Assembly: GCF_036370855.1 (NCBI RefSeq)
Contig: NC_088105.1
Location: forward strand, 13,645,619-13,709,618
Origin: Dromaius novaehollandiae
Lineage: Eukaryota; Chordata; Aves; Casuariiformes; Dromaiidae
DNA length: 64,000 nt
Reading direction: 5' to 3'
This document shows, piece by piece, positions 25,801 through 36,900 of the stretch (its first letter is position 1; the number at the start of each line of letters is the position of its first letter). The notes below the pieces were generated by a model. It ran no database searches. It was not told the DNA's origin and was given only the letters and a program-made list of their open reading frames with translations. The position numbers and the translations under genes were made by a program.

Positions 25801-28800
25801 TGATCCCCGCCGCGGGGTTATGAACATGTAGCCAAGGGAGGAGGCTGAGCCCTGGCGTCCCCGGGAGGGGATGGGCTTCTCCGTGCCCCATTCCTCCCCC
25901 CGAGATGCGCGTAAGGCAGCTCGTCCCAGGCAGCTGCCTTGGAAAACTGGCAAAAGATGGAGCTTCTGCTGCTCGCTTCATCCGGTGCGGGCCCGAGGGA
26001 GGGACGGGGAGGCTGTCGCAAGAAAAGACAGGCAGTAACTTGAGAGGATGCTGCCCGGGGTTGGTCTGTCCCCTTTCTCCTCCTCCCCTTTCCATAATGC
26101 CTTTGCCTCCGTGTTTGTTCCTAGGCCCAAAATGCTGATTGTGGCCATCTCGGGCTGCAGACCGGGCTGCGCGTTGTGGGTGCTGTGCTGCTCTGAGGAG
26201 CCCAGAGGACCTGCGGGGAGAAAGGATGGGCTGAAGGAAAGCGAAGACAAAGGCTACTTGTTTTTAAATAAAATCTGATAAATCCATGTGGAAAAATAGG
26301 AAAATGGAGGGGGGAGGAAGGAAAGCAGACAGAAGCTAGAGACTAGAGCCAGAAGCTGGGAGAGGAAAAGGGAAGAGGAGGGCAGGGTGGAGGCAGCTGT
26401 CACCGTTGCTTTCTCCTCGGCTTCTTGCTCATTGAGCAGGAGCCCTGTCACGTGTGCAGGAGAGCTGCTGCCTCCACTGTCCCCAGCCCCCAAGCAGCAG
26501 CCTGTGCTGCTTTTGGTCCCTGCTCAGCCCAGAGCAGGGGGAGGTGCGGGCTGCTTCACCCCCCCAGTCGGGCCTGAGGCAGCTCCCCCGTGCCTCCAGC
26601 AGCGCTCGGAGAGCTGCACTGGTGATGGTCCCCCACCTCCCCCTTCTACTAATAATGCGCATTATTATCATTCCTCATTCCGTGCATTAAAAGGCATCTT
26701 TCCATTTCATGTTCTCCCCGTGGGGTTGGCAGTACCCAACCTTTCCTTCTGCATTAAACCCCAGGGCAGCTTGCTGGGGTGCTCAGGCCTGGAGATCTGT
26801 GTGGCTGGGGGGGACCAGGAGGGATGCTGCGGGGCCCCTTGCCTTGCTGACCCCCCCCCCGCCCCCGAGCAGCACCACTGCTCCTGGCTCGGGCCCTACG
26901 TGGCTATGCAGGGAGCTGCCCTTACGCCTTTCCTGGCAGGAGGCTGCAGCCTGGCGCTCCTGCACGCGCGAGGCCTGACGCAGGTGCCTGGGCTGCGAGA
27001 TGCCTTGTGCTGCGAGGGAGAAGCGGCAGGAGAGGAGAGCCGTGTGCGGCAGCGGCAGCCCAGCGCCCTGGGAGGGACTTGCTGGGCTGCTGCAGGGGAC
27101 GGAGAGGGTTTCTTGCTGGTGCCGGGGGAGCAGGTGTCCTGGCTCGTTTGTAGCGGTGCCTGGGGGGGGTTTAGGGCCTGCTGGGGAGGTGGGAGCTCGC
27201 GGGACTCCTGTGCTCGCGGCCGGCGGCAGCTGACAAGCGCTCTGCTGAGCAAATGTTTAGCATTTTTAGGCGTCTGCCTGCGGGGGCTTTGGAGCCAGGC
27301 TCGCGCTGCCCAGGAGTCCCTGGTTTTTCAGCTGGCTCCGGAGAGCTGCCGCCACGGCTCAATCTGCACCGCGACTCGAGCCCGGGGAGCAGGGGCTGCG
27401 CGGGGGCTGGGAGCCCCTCTGCTCTCCCCCCGCTCCTCCTTCGGCTGGAAAGGAGTCAAGCGAGGACAAGGCTGCAACGCAGCTGATCCCTGCCCTGGGC
27501 TTTGCGACTGTAGTCGCCTGCATTCCTGGAGCAAATGTTAGTACCATAAATTCAGCACCAGGCAGCTCTCTCCCCCACGGCCCGGCGCGGGGCTCTCCGT
27601 GCACAGCTCGGGCTTCGCAGCGTGCTGGCAGCGGCGCCACGAGCAGATTTACATGTCCTCGCAGCGAGGCTTCGGCCGGGCTGCTCTCAGTCGGGGATTT
27701 TCTATCCGAGCAGAGGAAGCAGGCTCGGCCTCCTGCTGCCTCTGCTTGTTAAAACTGCCTGGTTAGCAGGTATACGAGGGGTAGCTACGTGCTGACGGCC
27801 GGTGCCGCCTCGTGCTGCGGGAGGAGAAGCCGGAGCCGTGGGGGCGCTTTGCTGCTGCAGACGTTGCGGCGATCCCAAACCGCGCTGCTGGCCTGAACTC
27901 CGGCCACGGTGCGTCCGGGAGGGGAGGTGGGTGCAAAGGGAGAGTTTAATAAAAACCAGTCCTGCTGTGCGGGCCAAAGCTGAACTTTGCCGCCGAGACT
28001 GTGTTGGAGGCCAGCCCGCGCCCCGGAGCCCTTTCTGTGCCTGCGCGGTGGACGGGGTCAGAGCAGCTCACGCGCCAGGCCCAAAATGTGAATGAAAAAT
28101 GAACATTTTGGTTTTTTGGGGTATTTTGTTTTTTGCCCCTGAAATCTGAGTGTTTTTTCAAGGGCCAAACAATTTGCTTTCCCTTAAACAGCGCTTGAAT
28201 CATGACTTTGGAGGCAAGCAGGTGCCTGGGCTCGGTAAGCACCGGCAGATCAGGGCCAGCAGGATGCTTACGCTGAGCAAGGCGGCTGGCGGCAGTTATC
28301 GAAGGCCGTTATCGGTGCCAGCGCCGCGGTGCTTGGGAGCGAGGAGGTGGTGGAGCCGGTGCAGAGGGCGCGATGGCCTCTATCTGCTCTTCCCGATAAC
28401 GGCCGGGGCTCTGCTGCCTTTAAAGGAGAGGAGCTGCGAGAGGATTTTCGGCGCTGCAGATAGCGGGGGGCATGTGCTGCCTGACGAGAGCCAGCGCCGG
28501 CAGCCTCGGCCCGCGCCCTTGTCCCCGCGGTGCTTCGGGGGCCGCGGCTGGGCAAACCTGGCAAGCAACGCGTTGTGGCTTTTCTCATTTTATTTAGCCT
28601 TTTTTTATTATTAAAAGCTTTTTCCCCCCTCACAACAAGACAAAACACTTCTAGATGCTAAAAAACATGAGACAAATGCAACCAGAAATGAGGCGAGGGG
28701 AAGCATCGGGCATTGCATCAGGGGGTCAGAGGTGCCCCAAATCGCCTGTGCAGCGGGGCCATCACCGCGGCGGCAGCTCGGCGGAGAGCAAACTCTACTG

Positions 28801-30544
28801 CTCGGTGCGGCTGGTGCCGCAGCCAGCTGGCGGGAACGGCTCGGCTCGGGAAGCCCCGGGGCCGTTTCAGGGCCGTGTGCCATCGCAGGAAAATGGGTCA
28901 GCGGCTCCGCGCGCCGCCGGGGACGAGGGCCGGGGGACGGCGCTGCCGGCGGGGGGGCGCCCGGGCGTCCCCGGGCTGCTTCGGCGGCCGTTTCCAGGGA
29001 AACCCGCGCTCCTCCGGCGGGCGGGAGGAACGGAGGCCCGGGAGCGGTCCACGCACAGCCTAAGCCGGGCAGATTAAGGCGCAACGCACTAAAGCCACTT
29101 TGCTCCCGAGCGAGCACATCCGCTCGGGCTTTAGCACGCACGCATTCACACCTTTCGGCGATTTGTCCTAATCCCCCGCCCCGAGCCGCCGTGCGGGCGG
29201 GCGCCTCGCCGGAGCGCCTTTCGGCCGGGCTGGGGGCGCGTGTCGCGGCCTGATTTCCCCCCGAGCCCGGCGCCGCGGCCAGCTGCCCCCGCGGCCCACA
29301 AAGCCGCGCTTTGTCACGGCAGCAGCTGCGCGGCCTGGACGAGCGATGGGGCCGCCTGGCCTCCCGGGAGCCCTCCCCGCCCGGCACCGGGCCGGCGGCC
29401 CCCTGCGCGCCTGGGCCCGTCACCCGCTTTCACCCCAGAGGTGCTGCGCCGCAGTGGGGCGGGAAGGGGGAGTTATATAACATGCACCCATGAATAATGC
29501 AGCGGCTCCACGCACACGAACGGCGGGTTTCCTGCCTCCCTGGGAGCGGGATCCGGGCGCCCGTGCTGGGCAGCGCCGCCCCATGCCGGGACCCCCCCTC
29601 ACCCACCCGCCCGCCCTTGGCGCTATCTCTGCTCCTCATGCCCCCCCCCCAAGGTCTCCCGTATCAGGCCTGTCGTCCTGGCTACTTAATCTGGGTTTCT
29701 CAGTTATCCCATCCGGAAAAAATGTGGCTAAGAATACCTCGCACGTGTCCCGCGCTGGGCCGGAGCGCTGGGCTGCCGCGGGCGGCCCCTGCTCCTCCGC
29801 TGGCTGCGGTGCCGCATCCTCCGCTGCGGTTCCCACCAGGGACGGCAGGCAGAGGGGCTGCCGGGCTGTTGTGGCCAGCAGTGAGTACAGTCCATATTCG
29901 GGGCTGATTCCTGCCGATTTGGTGGCAGCGGGAGCAATCCTCCCACAACAGGTTCCCAGGGGCCAGTTATGGTGATGGCTCAGCCCCACAGCTCGCACCC
30001 TCCGCAGCTTGCAGCTATAGGGGAGAAAGGCGGCTTGCCCGGAGCTGAGGCCGGGGCGTGCAGGGCACTCCTGAGCGAGCCGGCTGCCGAAGCCACCCGC
30101 TGCAGCCCCGCGGCTCCCTGCCCACGGCGCTGGGGCCCGGTGCGTTCGGTGACGTTTCCCCGTGCAGAGCTGGGGCTTTCTCGGAGACCAGTCTGCAACG
30201 CTAAAGGACCGCTGCGACCTGCTGCACCCCGTCGAGGCCGCGCGGCCCGTCCCCTCGCCCAGCCCCGAAAGCGGGCTGGGAGAGCGCCGCTGTGCCGGCT
30301 CCCTGGGCCAGGGGCGGTGGGGACAGCACCTGCGGGTTTCGCGCATCAACAGCCGCCCGCGCAGACGCGGCAATGCACTGATGCTCGAGCGTGCGCTGGG
30401 CACGACTGGGCCCAGACTCACCCGTCGCGAGCTGGTGCAAAAAAAAGCCAAGTCATTTTGGCGAATTTCAACCTCTTTTTCTGAAAAAACTAAGAGGACT
30501 TGCGAGGCCTGCGAGCGCACGGGCACAACAAGACGGGGGAGGCT
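22816..30544. other. MTA1-CRIP2 intergenic region
   Basis: No gene recognised. GC content rises along the interval, and from about 25.8 kb, and especially 26.9-30.5 kb, it is CpG-rich. Long open frames on both strands (for example 26387-27541 + and 28611-29423 -) are what stop-poor GC-rich DNA produces; their translations are low-complexity A/G/P/R-rich and match nothing I know. It holds an 18-base palindrome at 26650, a 9-base inverted repeat at 28081 and a lone TATA-like motif at 29474 (see findings). It probably contains distal CRIP2 regulatory DNA, but that is inference. Confidence 0.6.
29474..29480 (+). promoter_or_regulatory. TATA-like box in CpG-rich DNA
   Basis: TATATAA stands alone in strongly GC-rich sequence about 1.4 kb upstream of the CRIP2 start codon. 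No coding exon follows it. It could mark an upstream transcript start or simply be chance. Confidence 0.3.
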
Positions 30545-30858
30545 GGGGAGGCTGCGAGGAGGGGGCGCAGCAGCTGCCCGCCCGGCAGCGTGCTCCCGGC
30601 GCCGCGCCCCCCGGCCCCCTCGGCGCGGGTCCGCGCACCTGCCGCCGGGCCGGGCCGGGCCGGGTCGAGCCGAGCTCCGCCGCAGCCCCGCCCCGGCCCC
30701 CCGGCGGCGGCGGCGACGCGGCCAATGGGCGGGGGCGGGCGGAGCGGGGCGCGCGGCTCTGCGCGGCTCTGCGCGCTCTCACGGCTCGGCTCGGCTCGGC
30801 ACGGCACGGCACGGCTCCGCTCCGCACCGCACCGCTCCGCTCCGCTCCGCTCCCCGCC
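30545..30858 (+). promoter_or_regulatory. CRIP2: CRIP2 CpG-island promoter and 5' UTR
   Basis: Very GC- and CpG-rich, without a TATA box near the gene. A CCAAT box at 30722-30726 is followed at once by tandem GC boxes (GGGCGGGGGCGGGCGG, 30727-30742), the arrangement expected for NF-Y and Sp1-type factors. Transcription probably starts between about 30743 and 30800. The sequence from 30782 to the start codon is built of five-base repeats (separate entry). The start context GCCATGG is a strong Kozak match. The transcription start is inferred. Confidence 0.75.
30782..30855 (+). repeat. CRIP2: Pentanucleotide tract in CRIP2 5' UTR
   Basis: About 15 consecutive five-base units of the type CTCGG, CACGG, CTCCG and CACCG run up to the start codon. 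Because the period is not a multiple of three, the tract is open in several frames and has no ATG of its own before the CRIP2 start. Confidence 0.85.
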
Positions 30859-30901
30859 ATGGCATCCAAGTGCCCCAAGTGCGACAAGACCGTGTACTTC
30901 G
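30859..30901 (+). CDS. CRIP2: CRIP2 exon 1 (start codon, first half of LIM1)
   Basis: Encodes [14 protein letters not shown] plus one base of the next codon; donor GTGAGC. It carries zinc ligands C5 and C8. Confidence 0.97.
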
Positions 30902-33900
30902 GTGAGCGCCTCCGCCCCGGCCGCGGCCCCCGGCTCGGCCCCGGCCCCCTCGCCCCCTTCTCTGAGCCAGGGCGTTTCCCCCGTTCCCCAGCCCCGCTGC
31001 ATCCCCGCGCCCCCTCTCCATCCCCGGTCCCCCTTCCCCAAGCCCGGGTGCATCCCTGGGTCCCCGTCTTTGTGCCCAGGTCCCCTTTCTGCAAGCCGGG
31101 GGGCATCTCCGGGCCCCCTCTCCATCCGCCGTCCCCCTTCCCCAAACCCGGCTGCATCCCCGGGCTCCTTCTCCATCCCCGGGTCCCCATTCTCCAAAGC
31201 TGGGTGCATCCCCGGTCCCTCTCTCCATCCCCGGGTCCCCCTTCCCCAAGCCCAGGTGCATCGCCACGTCTCCCTCTCTGTCCCAGGTCTCCCTTCCCCA
31301 AGCTGGGGGGCATCCCCAGGTCCCCTCTTTGTGCCCGGGTCCCCTTTCTCCGAGCTGGGGGGCATCCCCGGGCCCCCACTCTGCCCCGGTCGCAGGTCCC
31401 CACCTGTGCTTACCCTGGCGTGGGCATCCCGGCCACCCTCTGCTCCCAACATGGGGGCCACTGCCGCTGGAGCCCCTGCCTCCCTCCCCAGTCCCCCCCC
31501 GTGGTGGCAGGGCCCCCCCCCCTGCTCTGCCACTGCTGCAGCTCGGTGCACTGCTCCCCTGGGCTGAGCTGGGGGTAGCCCTGGGGCAGGTGACGCCGGG
31601 GGGCAGGTGGCAGCAGGGACCTGGGCACCCTCGTCTTCTCCCAGGGGTCCTGCGTGGGGCGCGTGCCTGCAGCCCATCCCGGTGCGGAGGGCTGGTGTGA
31701 GGTGTGCCATGCTTGGGGCTGGGGGACTCGTGTCCCCCTGCACCCGCTGGCCTGGGCATGGGGGAGTGTGGGCCACCTAATGTGGCCTGGGCACCGGGGC
31801 TGGGACGCGCCGTCCTGGGGGGCTGGGCAGCATCCGTGAGCCGCGGGAGGCTCTTGGTGTGGAGGAGCAGAAGGGGGCAGGTGCAAGCGAAATCCCCGCT
31901 CGGTCGCTTAGCTCCCGCTCCCTGCCAGCCTCGTGCCCCAGGCGTGCCTTTCCGCCCGGCCTGGATGGGCGCGCGGACACATGTGCTGGGGTTTTACGGT
32001 GCTTTCTCCAAGGCGGTGTCTGAGCTGGGAGGTGCAGCTGGACGCGCCCCAGCTGCGTTTGGGCAGCAGCAAGCGCCCGCGGGTGCCCGAGCACCGGGGC
32101 GGTGCTGCGGCTGGCGGGGCTCCGGGGTCTCACACTGGGCATCCCGGGGTTAGTGCCATGCCTCGGGCGCAGACGGTGCCAAGGGCTGCGAGGGAAGCGG
32201 GAGCCGACGCGACCTGGCCCTCCCGCGTGCCGCTGCGGCTTAGCAGAGCACCCACCCCGAGGGTCTGGCTCCCCAGGCCCCTGCCGCCTCGGCCAGCTCG
32301 CTTGGGAGAGGAATGCCGACGGGTCCTGACTGTGGCTGGGCGTCTGAGGCACTGGGAGCTTTCATTCCTCTCCGGCCATCTCCAAGTAAACACAGAGAAA
32401 TAGGAATTTGCTGTCTTCCTCCTTTAAATAAATCTATTTGCGTGGGGGTGGGAGCAGCTCGGCCTCTTGGATGCGCTTCCTCGTGTGAATCTTTTCCTTT
32501 TTAAGCAGAAAACTGCCTGTCTGCCTGGCCTGCTGGGCGCTGGTGTGGGGTCAGCGTGGCGCCTCACGCTCGGGGGGGAGCCGCCCGGGGGGGTGCCTGT
32601 CGCATCCCTGCGGGAGGGGATGGGGACGGGTCGAAATGGGAGCGGGCCGGTGTGGCGATGCGGTGGAGCGCGTCCTTGCTGACGTCTCCGGCGTCGCTTT
32701 GAGGAGCCGCCTGGGCCGCCAAAGAATAAAGCCAAGCCGGTTTATTTGACGCACGTGAATTGAACAAAAGCTCGCAGCGGCCTTTCCTGGCGGCCGGGAA
32801 GCGGCTCCCCGGGCGGCCCCGGTGCCGCGAGGCGGGCGCATCCGGCGCTTCCTCCGCGGGCGCCCGGGGCAGCCCCGCACAGAGGCTCGCTGTGCGCCGG
32901 CTTCCTCGGCCGGGCCAAGGCTTCGCGGCAGGGAGCGATTCATAAAGCCCTGCTTGTTCGGCAGCGCTGCTCCCGCTGCTCAGTGAGCCCTTGCCTGCCT
33001 GGGGTTGCAGCCGCGGAGCGCCTGTGAGCGCCGCGCGTCCCGCTCCCGGCCCTCCCGCACGATGCCTCGCGACCGGCTGGGCGAGTGAGCAAAACTAACG
33101 ATAATTGGTACCGATGGAAAACTAATTTGCAGCCTGCCTGTTGCTTCATGTTCCCTGGAAAAATCCAGCAGGCTCCGCCCTGCGCAGTCAGAAGGATGTG
33201 GGTGTTTCCTGAGCTACAGAATGAGCTTTTCTTCTTTAAAAAGCACAGGAAAATATAAAAATAGGTTTTGGCTTTTTTTCCCCCTTAGAGCGCGTTGGGA
33301 TCTGTGACATTGTTTCCAGTAGCAGCTGGGCCGGGCGCACTGGCTTTCCTCTGCTCCCGCGGCCCGACTGCTCAAGTGAATGTTTAACCGCGGACTAGCC
33401 GGGGCTGCTCCCCTTCCCGCGCTGGCAGGTGGCTGCGGCCTGGGGTTATCCGTCCCGGCAGGAAGCTCCTGAGAGCCCGGCGCCGCCCCAAGCCAAGCAG
33501 CCCACGATTTCCCGCGCTCCCTTTTGCATCGCCTAAATGAGATTTGCAGGGTCGCCGGCCCCACGGGCCAGGCGGGAGGATTCCCGCTTTCCTCGGCTGC
33601 AGCCTGCAGATGCCATCCCGCCGTCACGCTCGTGTCCCCAGGGCCCGGGGCGAGACGGGGGCCGGGGGTGCTCTCCTGCAGAGCAGCAGAAATTCAAGCC
33701 GCAGAAGCCGCCCCACGATTAATAAGTAACCGCTGTCCTTAGGTGAGGGCACCGGCCGTCCCCTGCGGGCGCCTGGGCCGGGCTGAGCGGGTGGCGGAGC
33801 CGGGGGGTGTTTCGCCCGTGCGTTGCAGCCTTTCCCGGCACAGGAGCTGCATCCGGCCCCGCGAGCGCGGCCCGTGTGGCGGCACTGGCACAGCCTCCGG

Positions 33901-36900
33901 TCGCCGATGCAGACGCTGGCTGGCTCCTTGCGTAACCGCCTGCTGCGGTGTCTCAGCGCGGCCGCTCCCGGGGCCCGCGTGGACCTCGCAGACTGGTAAC
34001 TAAGGATGCACCAGTTTCTCGCTCCCGGCGCAGGGCCCTGGCGGGGGGGGGGGGGGGGGGGGGGCTGCGTCTGCGGGAAGCTCAAGGATGGTGATTAGCA
34101 TTAGGTTTTCCCTCAGGAAAATGCCGTAAGCAGTAGCAAATCCTCTGTGGGAGGGTGGGACAGGAGGCTATGAGGTCTCTGCCCCTGTGCCTGTGCTCGC
34201 AAACCCTGCCTGGGGGGCGAGGGGAGGGCAGCGGGGCTGAGCCCCTGTGCCGCGTCGGCCGGGCGGGGGGCAGAGGGGGGATGCATGGCTCGTGCTCCCT
34301 GCAAGGACGACCTCGCAGCCACCTCGCTAGGCTGTGGCCGGCCGGCTGGGAGAGCCCCGGGCCCAGGGGGAGCACGCGGAGGCGGGAGAGGAGAGGTGGC
34401 GGCAGCGGGCAGAGCGAAGGCAAGGCGGAGGAGGAACGCCCGAGCGAGAGGTGATGGAAGACACGTCGCTGCAGCATTGCAATCGAGCACAGAGACCGGG
34501 GCGTGCGCCCTGGCGCTGCTTTCGGCCGTGGCGGTGCAAGCGGCGGTGCCTGTGCCTCGGCACGCCGTAAGTGCTGAGCCAGGCGGGGAGGCACGGTCGG
34601 GACGCAGGTCCCGGCACGCGGGCAGGAAGCGATCTTGCTGTGCCTGTGCCAGCTTCCCTGCCCGGCGGCAGGGCGCTTGCTGTGTTTTGGAGGCAGGGAG
34701 CGCGGGGCGCAGAGGAGCTGCGCGGCGCGGGAGGGCTGCGGCTGGAAAGCAACCGGCCGCCCAGGCTGTCGGCTTTGCTCTCGGCCTCCTGCCAGGCTCC
34801 TCTTCCCAGCCTCATCCCTTCCCCTTGTGCCTGCAGCCGCTTCGAAGCGCCTCTGCGCCCCTCTCCCGGGGGGACGCGGCGCCTGGCGCCTTGCAGCTGC
34901 CCCCCGCGGGAGGTGTGCGGGATGCGGGCGCAGCCGGGTGCTGCCTGCACGGTGCGGGCAGACATGGCTCGGTGACGGGAAATCTGCCCGCGGGCGTTTT
35001 CTCCCCGCAGTGATTTACAGGGCAGCGCAGACGCGAGCGGGACGCCAGCGCCCTGGGAATGGGCCGGGGCGGCTGCAAGCTGCTTCCTGCGCTCGGCGCG
35101 AACAATGCGGCCTCGGCTCCGGCAAAACATCCGCCGGGAGCTTCCTCCCGCAGCGCCCGCAGGGAGCCGCAGCTTTGCTGCCGCCACATTCCCGCGCGCG
35201 CCAGGGCGAGGGGGAGCAGCGCTGTTGTGCGCCAGCTCTCGTGACGGCGCGCGCTGTTGAAGCCGGGCTCCGGCAGCTTCCCGCCAATGGGAGCAGCCTG
35301 CTGACCCGGCCGGGGAGGGCCGCTGCGGCCCCATCGCCGCCCCGGCTGAAGCCCTGGGGGTGGAAAGGGCCGGGGAGCACGGTACCGCCAGGGAGGTGAT
35401 CTGAGCCGTGCCATTTTATTTGCCTTTTAAATATTTTATTTGGCTCTTGCGATTTTGTTTTACGGCGGTTTTAATGGAGCAGTGCCATTTCCCAGCTGTG
35501 TCTGTGGGCGTGCGAGGGCGGCGGGGAGGGAAGCGGCCGCGAACACGGGGCTGAGCCGCCCTGGGGCCACGGGGGTGGGCGAGGGTCTCCCTGGGTAACC
35601 TATCTCCAAGGATTTTCCCCCGTGAGCTTGCTTGCTGCCCCGCATCGGGCGGTTTCCAGTGCCCGAGGTCCCCTCGCGCAGACGTGCCGGCGGGGCGCCT
35701 TGCTCCCTGAGCTGCGTCCGTGGCACTCCCGGCAGCGGGATGCAGCATCTCCCGGTGCTTCCCACGGAGCAGCCGGGGCGCTCAGAGGGGAGGCACGGAA
35801 ATGCATGGGAGGCCGCGGGGAGAGGAGCCAGCTCGGCGGGATGCGCGCGAGGCGGGGATGACTAAACGGGTGGGGTTGGGGTGGGCATGGCAACACAAAA
35901 TATTTGAGTCGGAGGAAGGTCATTTCGGGTAGCCTGGTGGGTAAAAATAGACACGGGGAGTCAAAAGGAAAATGCTACCGTTGCTGGGCTTGCGTTTCGC
36001 AGACGCCCTCCTGGGGATGGTGGGCCCTGCCACGTGGCGGGCTTGCACGGGGGGCAGGGAGTCAGCGGTGGGGGCGATGGGGGCCGGCGGCGGCTCACCT
36101 CGCCTCGCCTCGGCGTTCCCTTGCAGCTGAGAAGGTGTCCTCGCTGGGCAAGGACTGGCACAAGTTCTGCCTGAAGTGTGAGCGCTGCAACAAGACGCTG
36201 ACGCCGGGCGGGCACGCCGAGGTAAGAGCCCGCGCGTGGGGTGGGCTCCTCGGGGCAGCTCCGGCACTTGCAGGCGTGCCGAGCCGAGATGCAGCGCGGA
36301 AGCGGGCTGCAGCAAGCAGGAGAGAGCAGGTTGCCATGGCGACGCTGGCTTGGCACCTCTGCAGCCTGCCTGTTTTCACTGGGTGCTTAACAGCACAAAT
36401 AGCCAGGTATTAAGTTACGCTGTTAGCAAGAAAACAGGATTAAACCCTGCCCATCTGTGCCGGGAGCCGGGAGGGAGCCCCCGGGCACCGCTGCGGCTCG
36501 GTGCGCAGCGAGAGCAGCCGTGGGGGTGCAGGGGCACCGCGCCAGCCGACTCGCGGCAACTGTCTCGCTGATGTGATTTGCACCTCGTGGCCCGGATTTT
36601 GCGCGGTGCCTCTCGTGCCGCGGTGTCACCAGCTCTTTAGCGCCTTCATGGCATGTGGCACAGCTGGGCGGGCGGCAGGGACAGCCGGAGCCTCCCCTCG
36701 CCCCGCCGTGGGGGCTTTTTGGGTGCATCCGTGCTCCAGGCTGGCTCAGCCCGGGGGAGTTTGCTGCCTCTCCATATAGGGCCAGATTTTGCTCCGGGGG
36801 CAGGTGGCAGCCGAGCCCCCTTGGCAGTGCAGAGGGCTGGATCGGGCCCTGCCCTGCTTTTCTGTGCTCCTCCAAAGCCAGCTTGCCAGCTTGCAAAGGT

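Larger units (their letters stand above)
30902..36126 (+). other. CRIP2: CRIP2 intron 1
   Basis: 5.2 kb, GC-rich, from GTGAGC to the acceptor CCCTTGCAG. It begins with a C-rich minisatellite (30960-31400) and contains a 22-G run at 34043-34064. Two stretches of lower GC content (32395-32530 and 33090-33270) stand out and are candidates for regulatory DNA, but I recognise no specific element. Long open frames here follow from the GC-rich, repeat-rich composition. Confidence 0.9.

Noticed and set aside
26387-27541. 384-codon open frame upstream of CRIP2
   Set aside because: It lies in GC-rich, stop-poor DNA, several other frames there are also open, and the translation is low-complexity without a recognisable domain or splice structure.
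28611-29423. 270-codon minus-strand open frame
   Set aside because: GC-rich composition effect; the product is A/G/P/R-rich with no domain.
30391-31578. Long plus-strand open frame containing the CRIP2 start
   Set aside because: It reads through the exon 1 donor into intron 1. The true coding sequence starts at 30859 and splices at 30901, as shown by the LIM domain continuing at 36127.
36772-36781. CArG box (SRF site) in CRIP2 intron 2
   Set aside because: CCATATAGGG departs from CC(A/T)6GG and there is no second supporting site, so it is not worth an annotation of its own.
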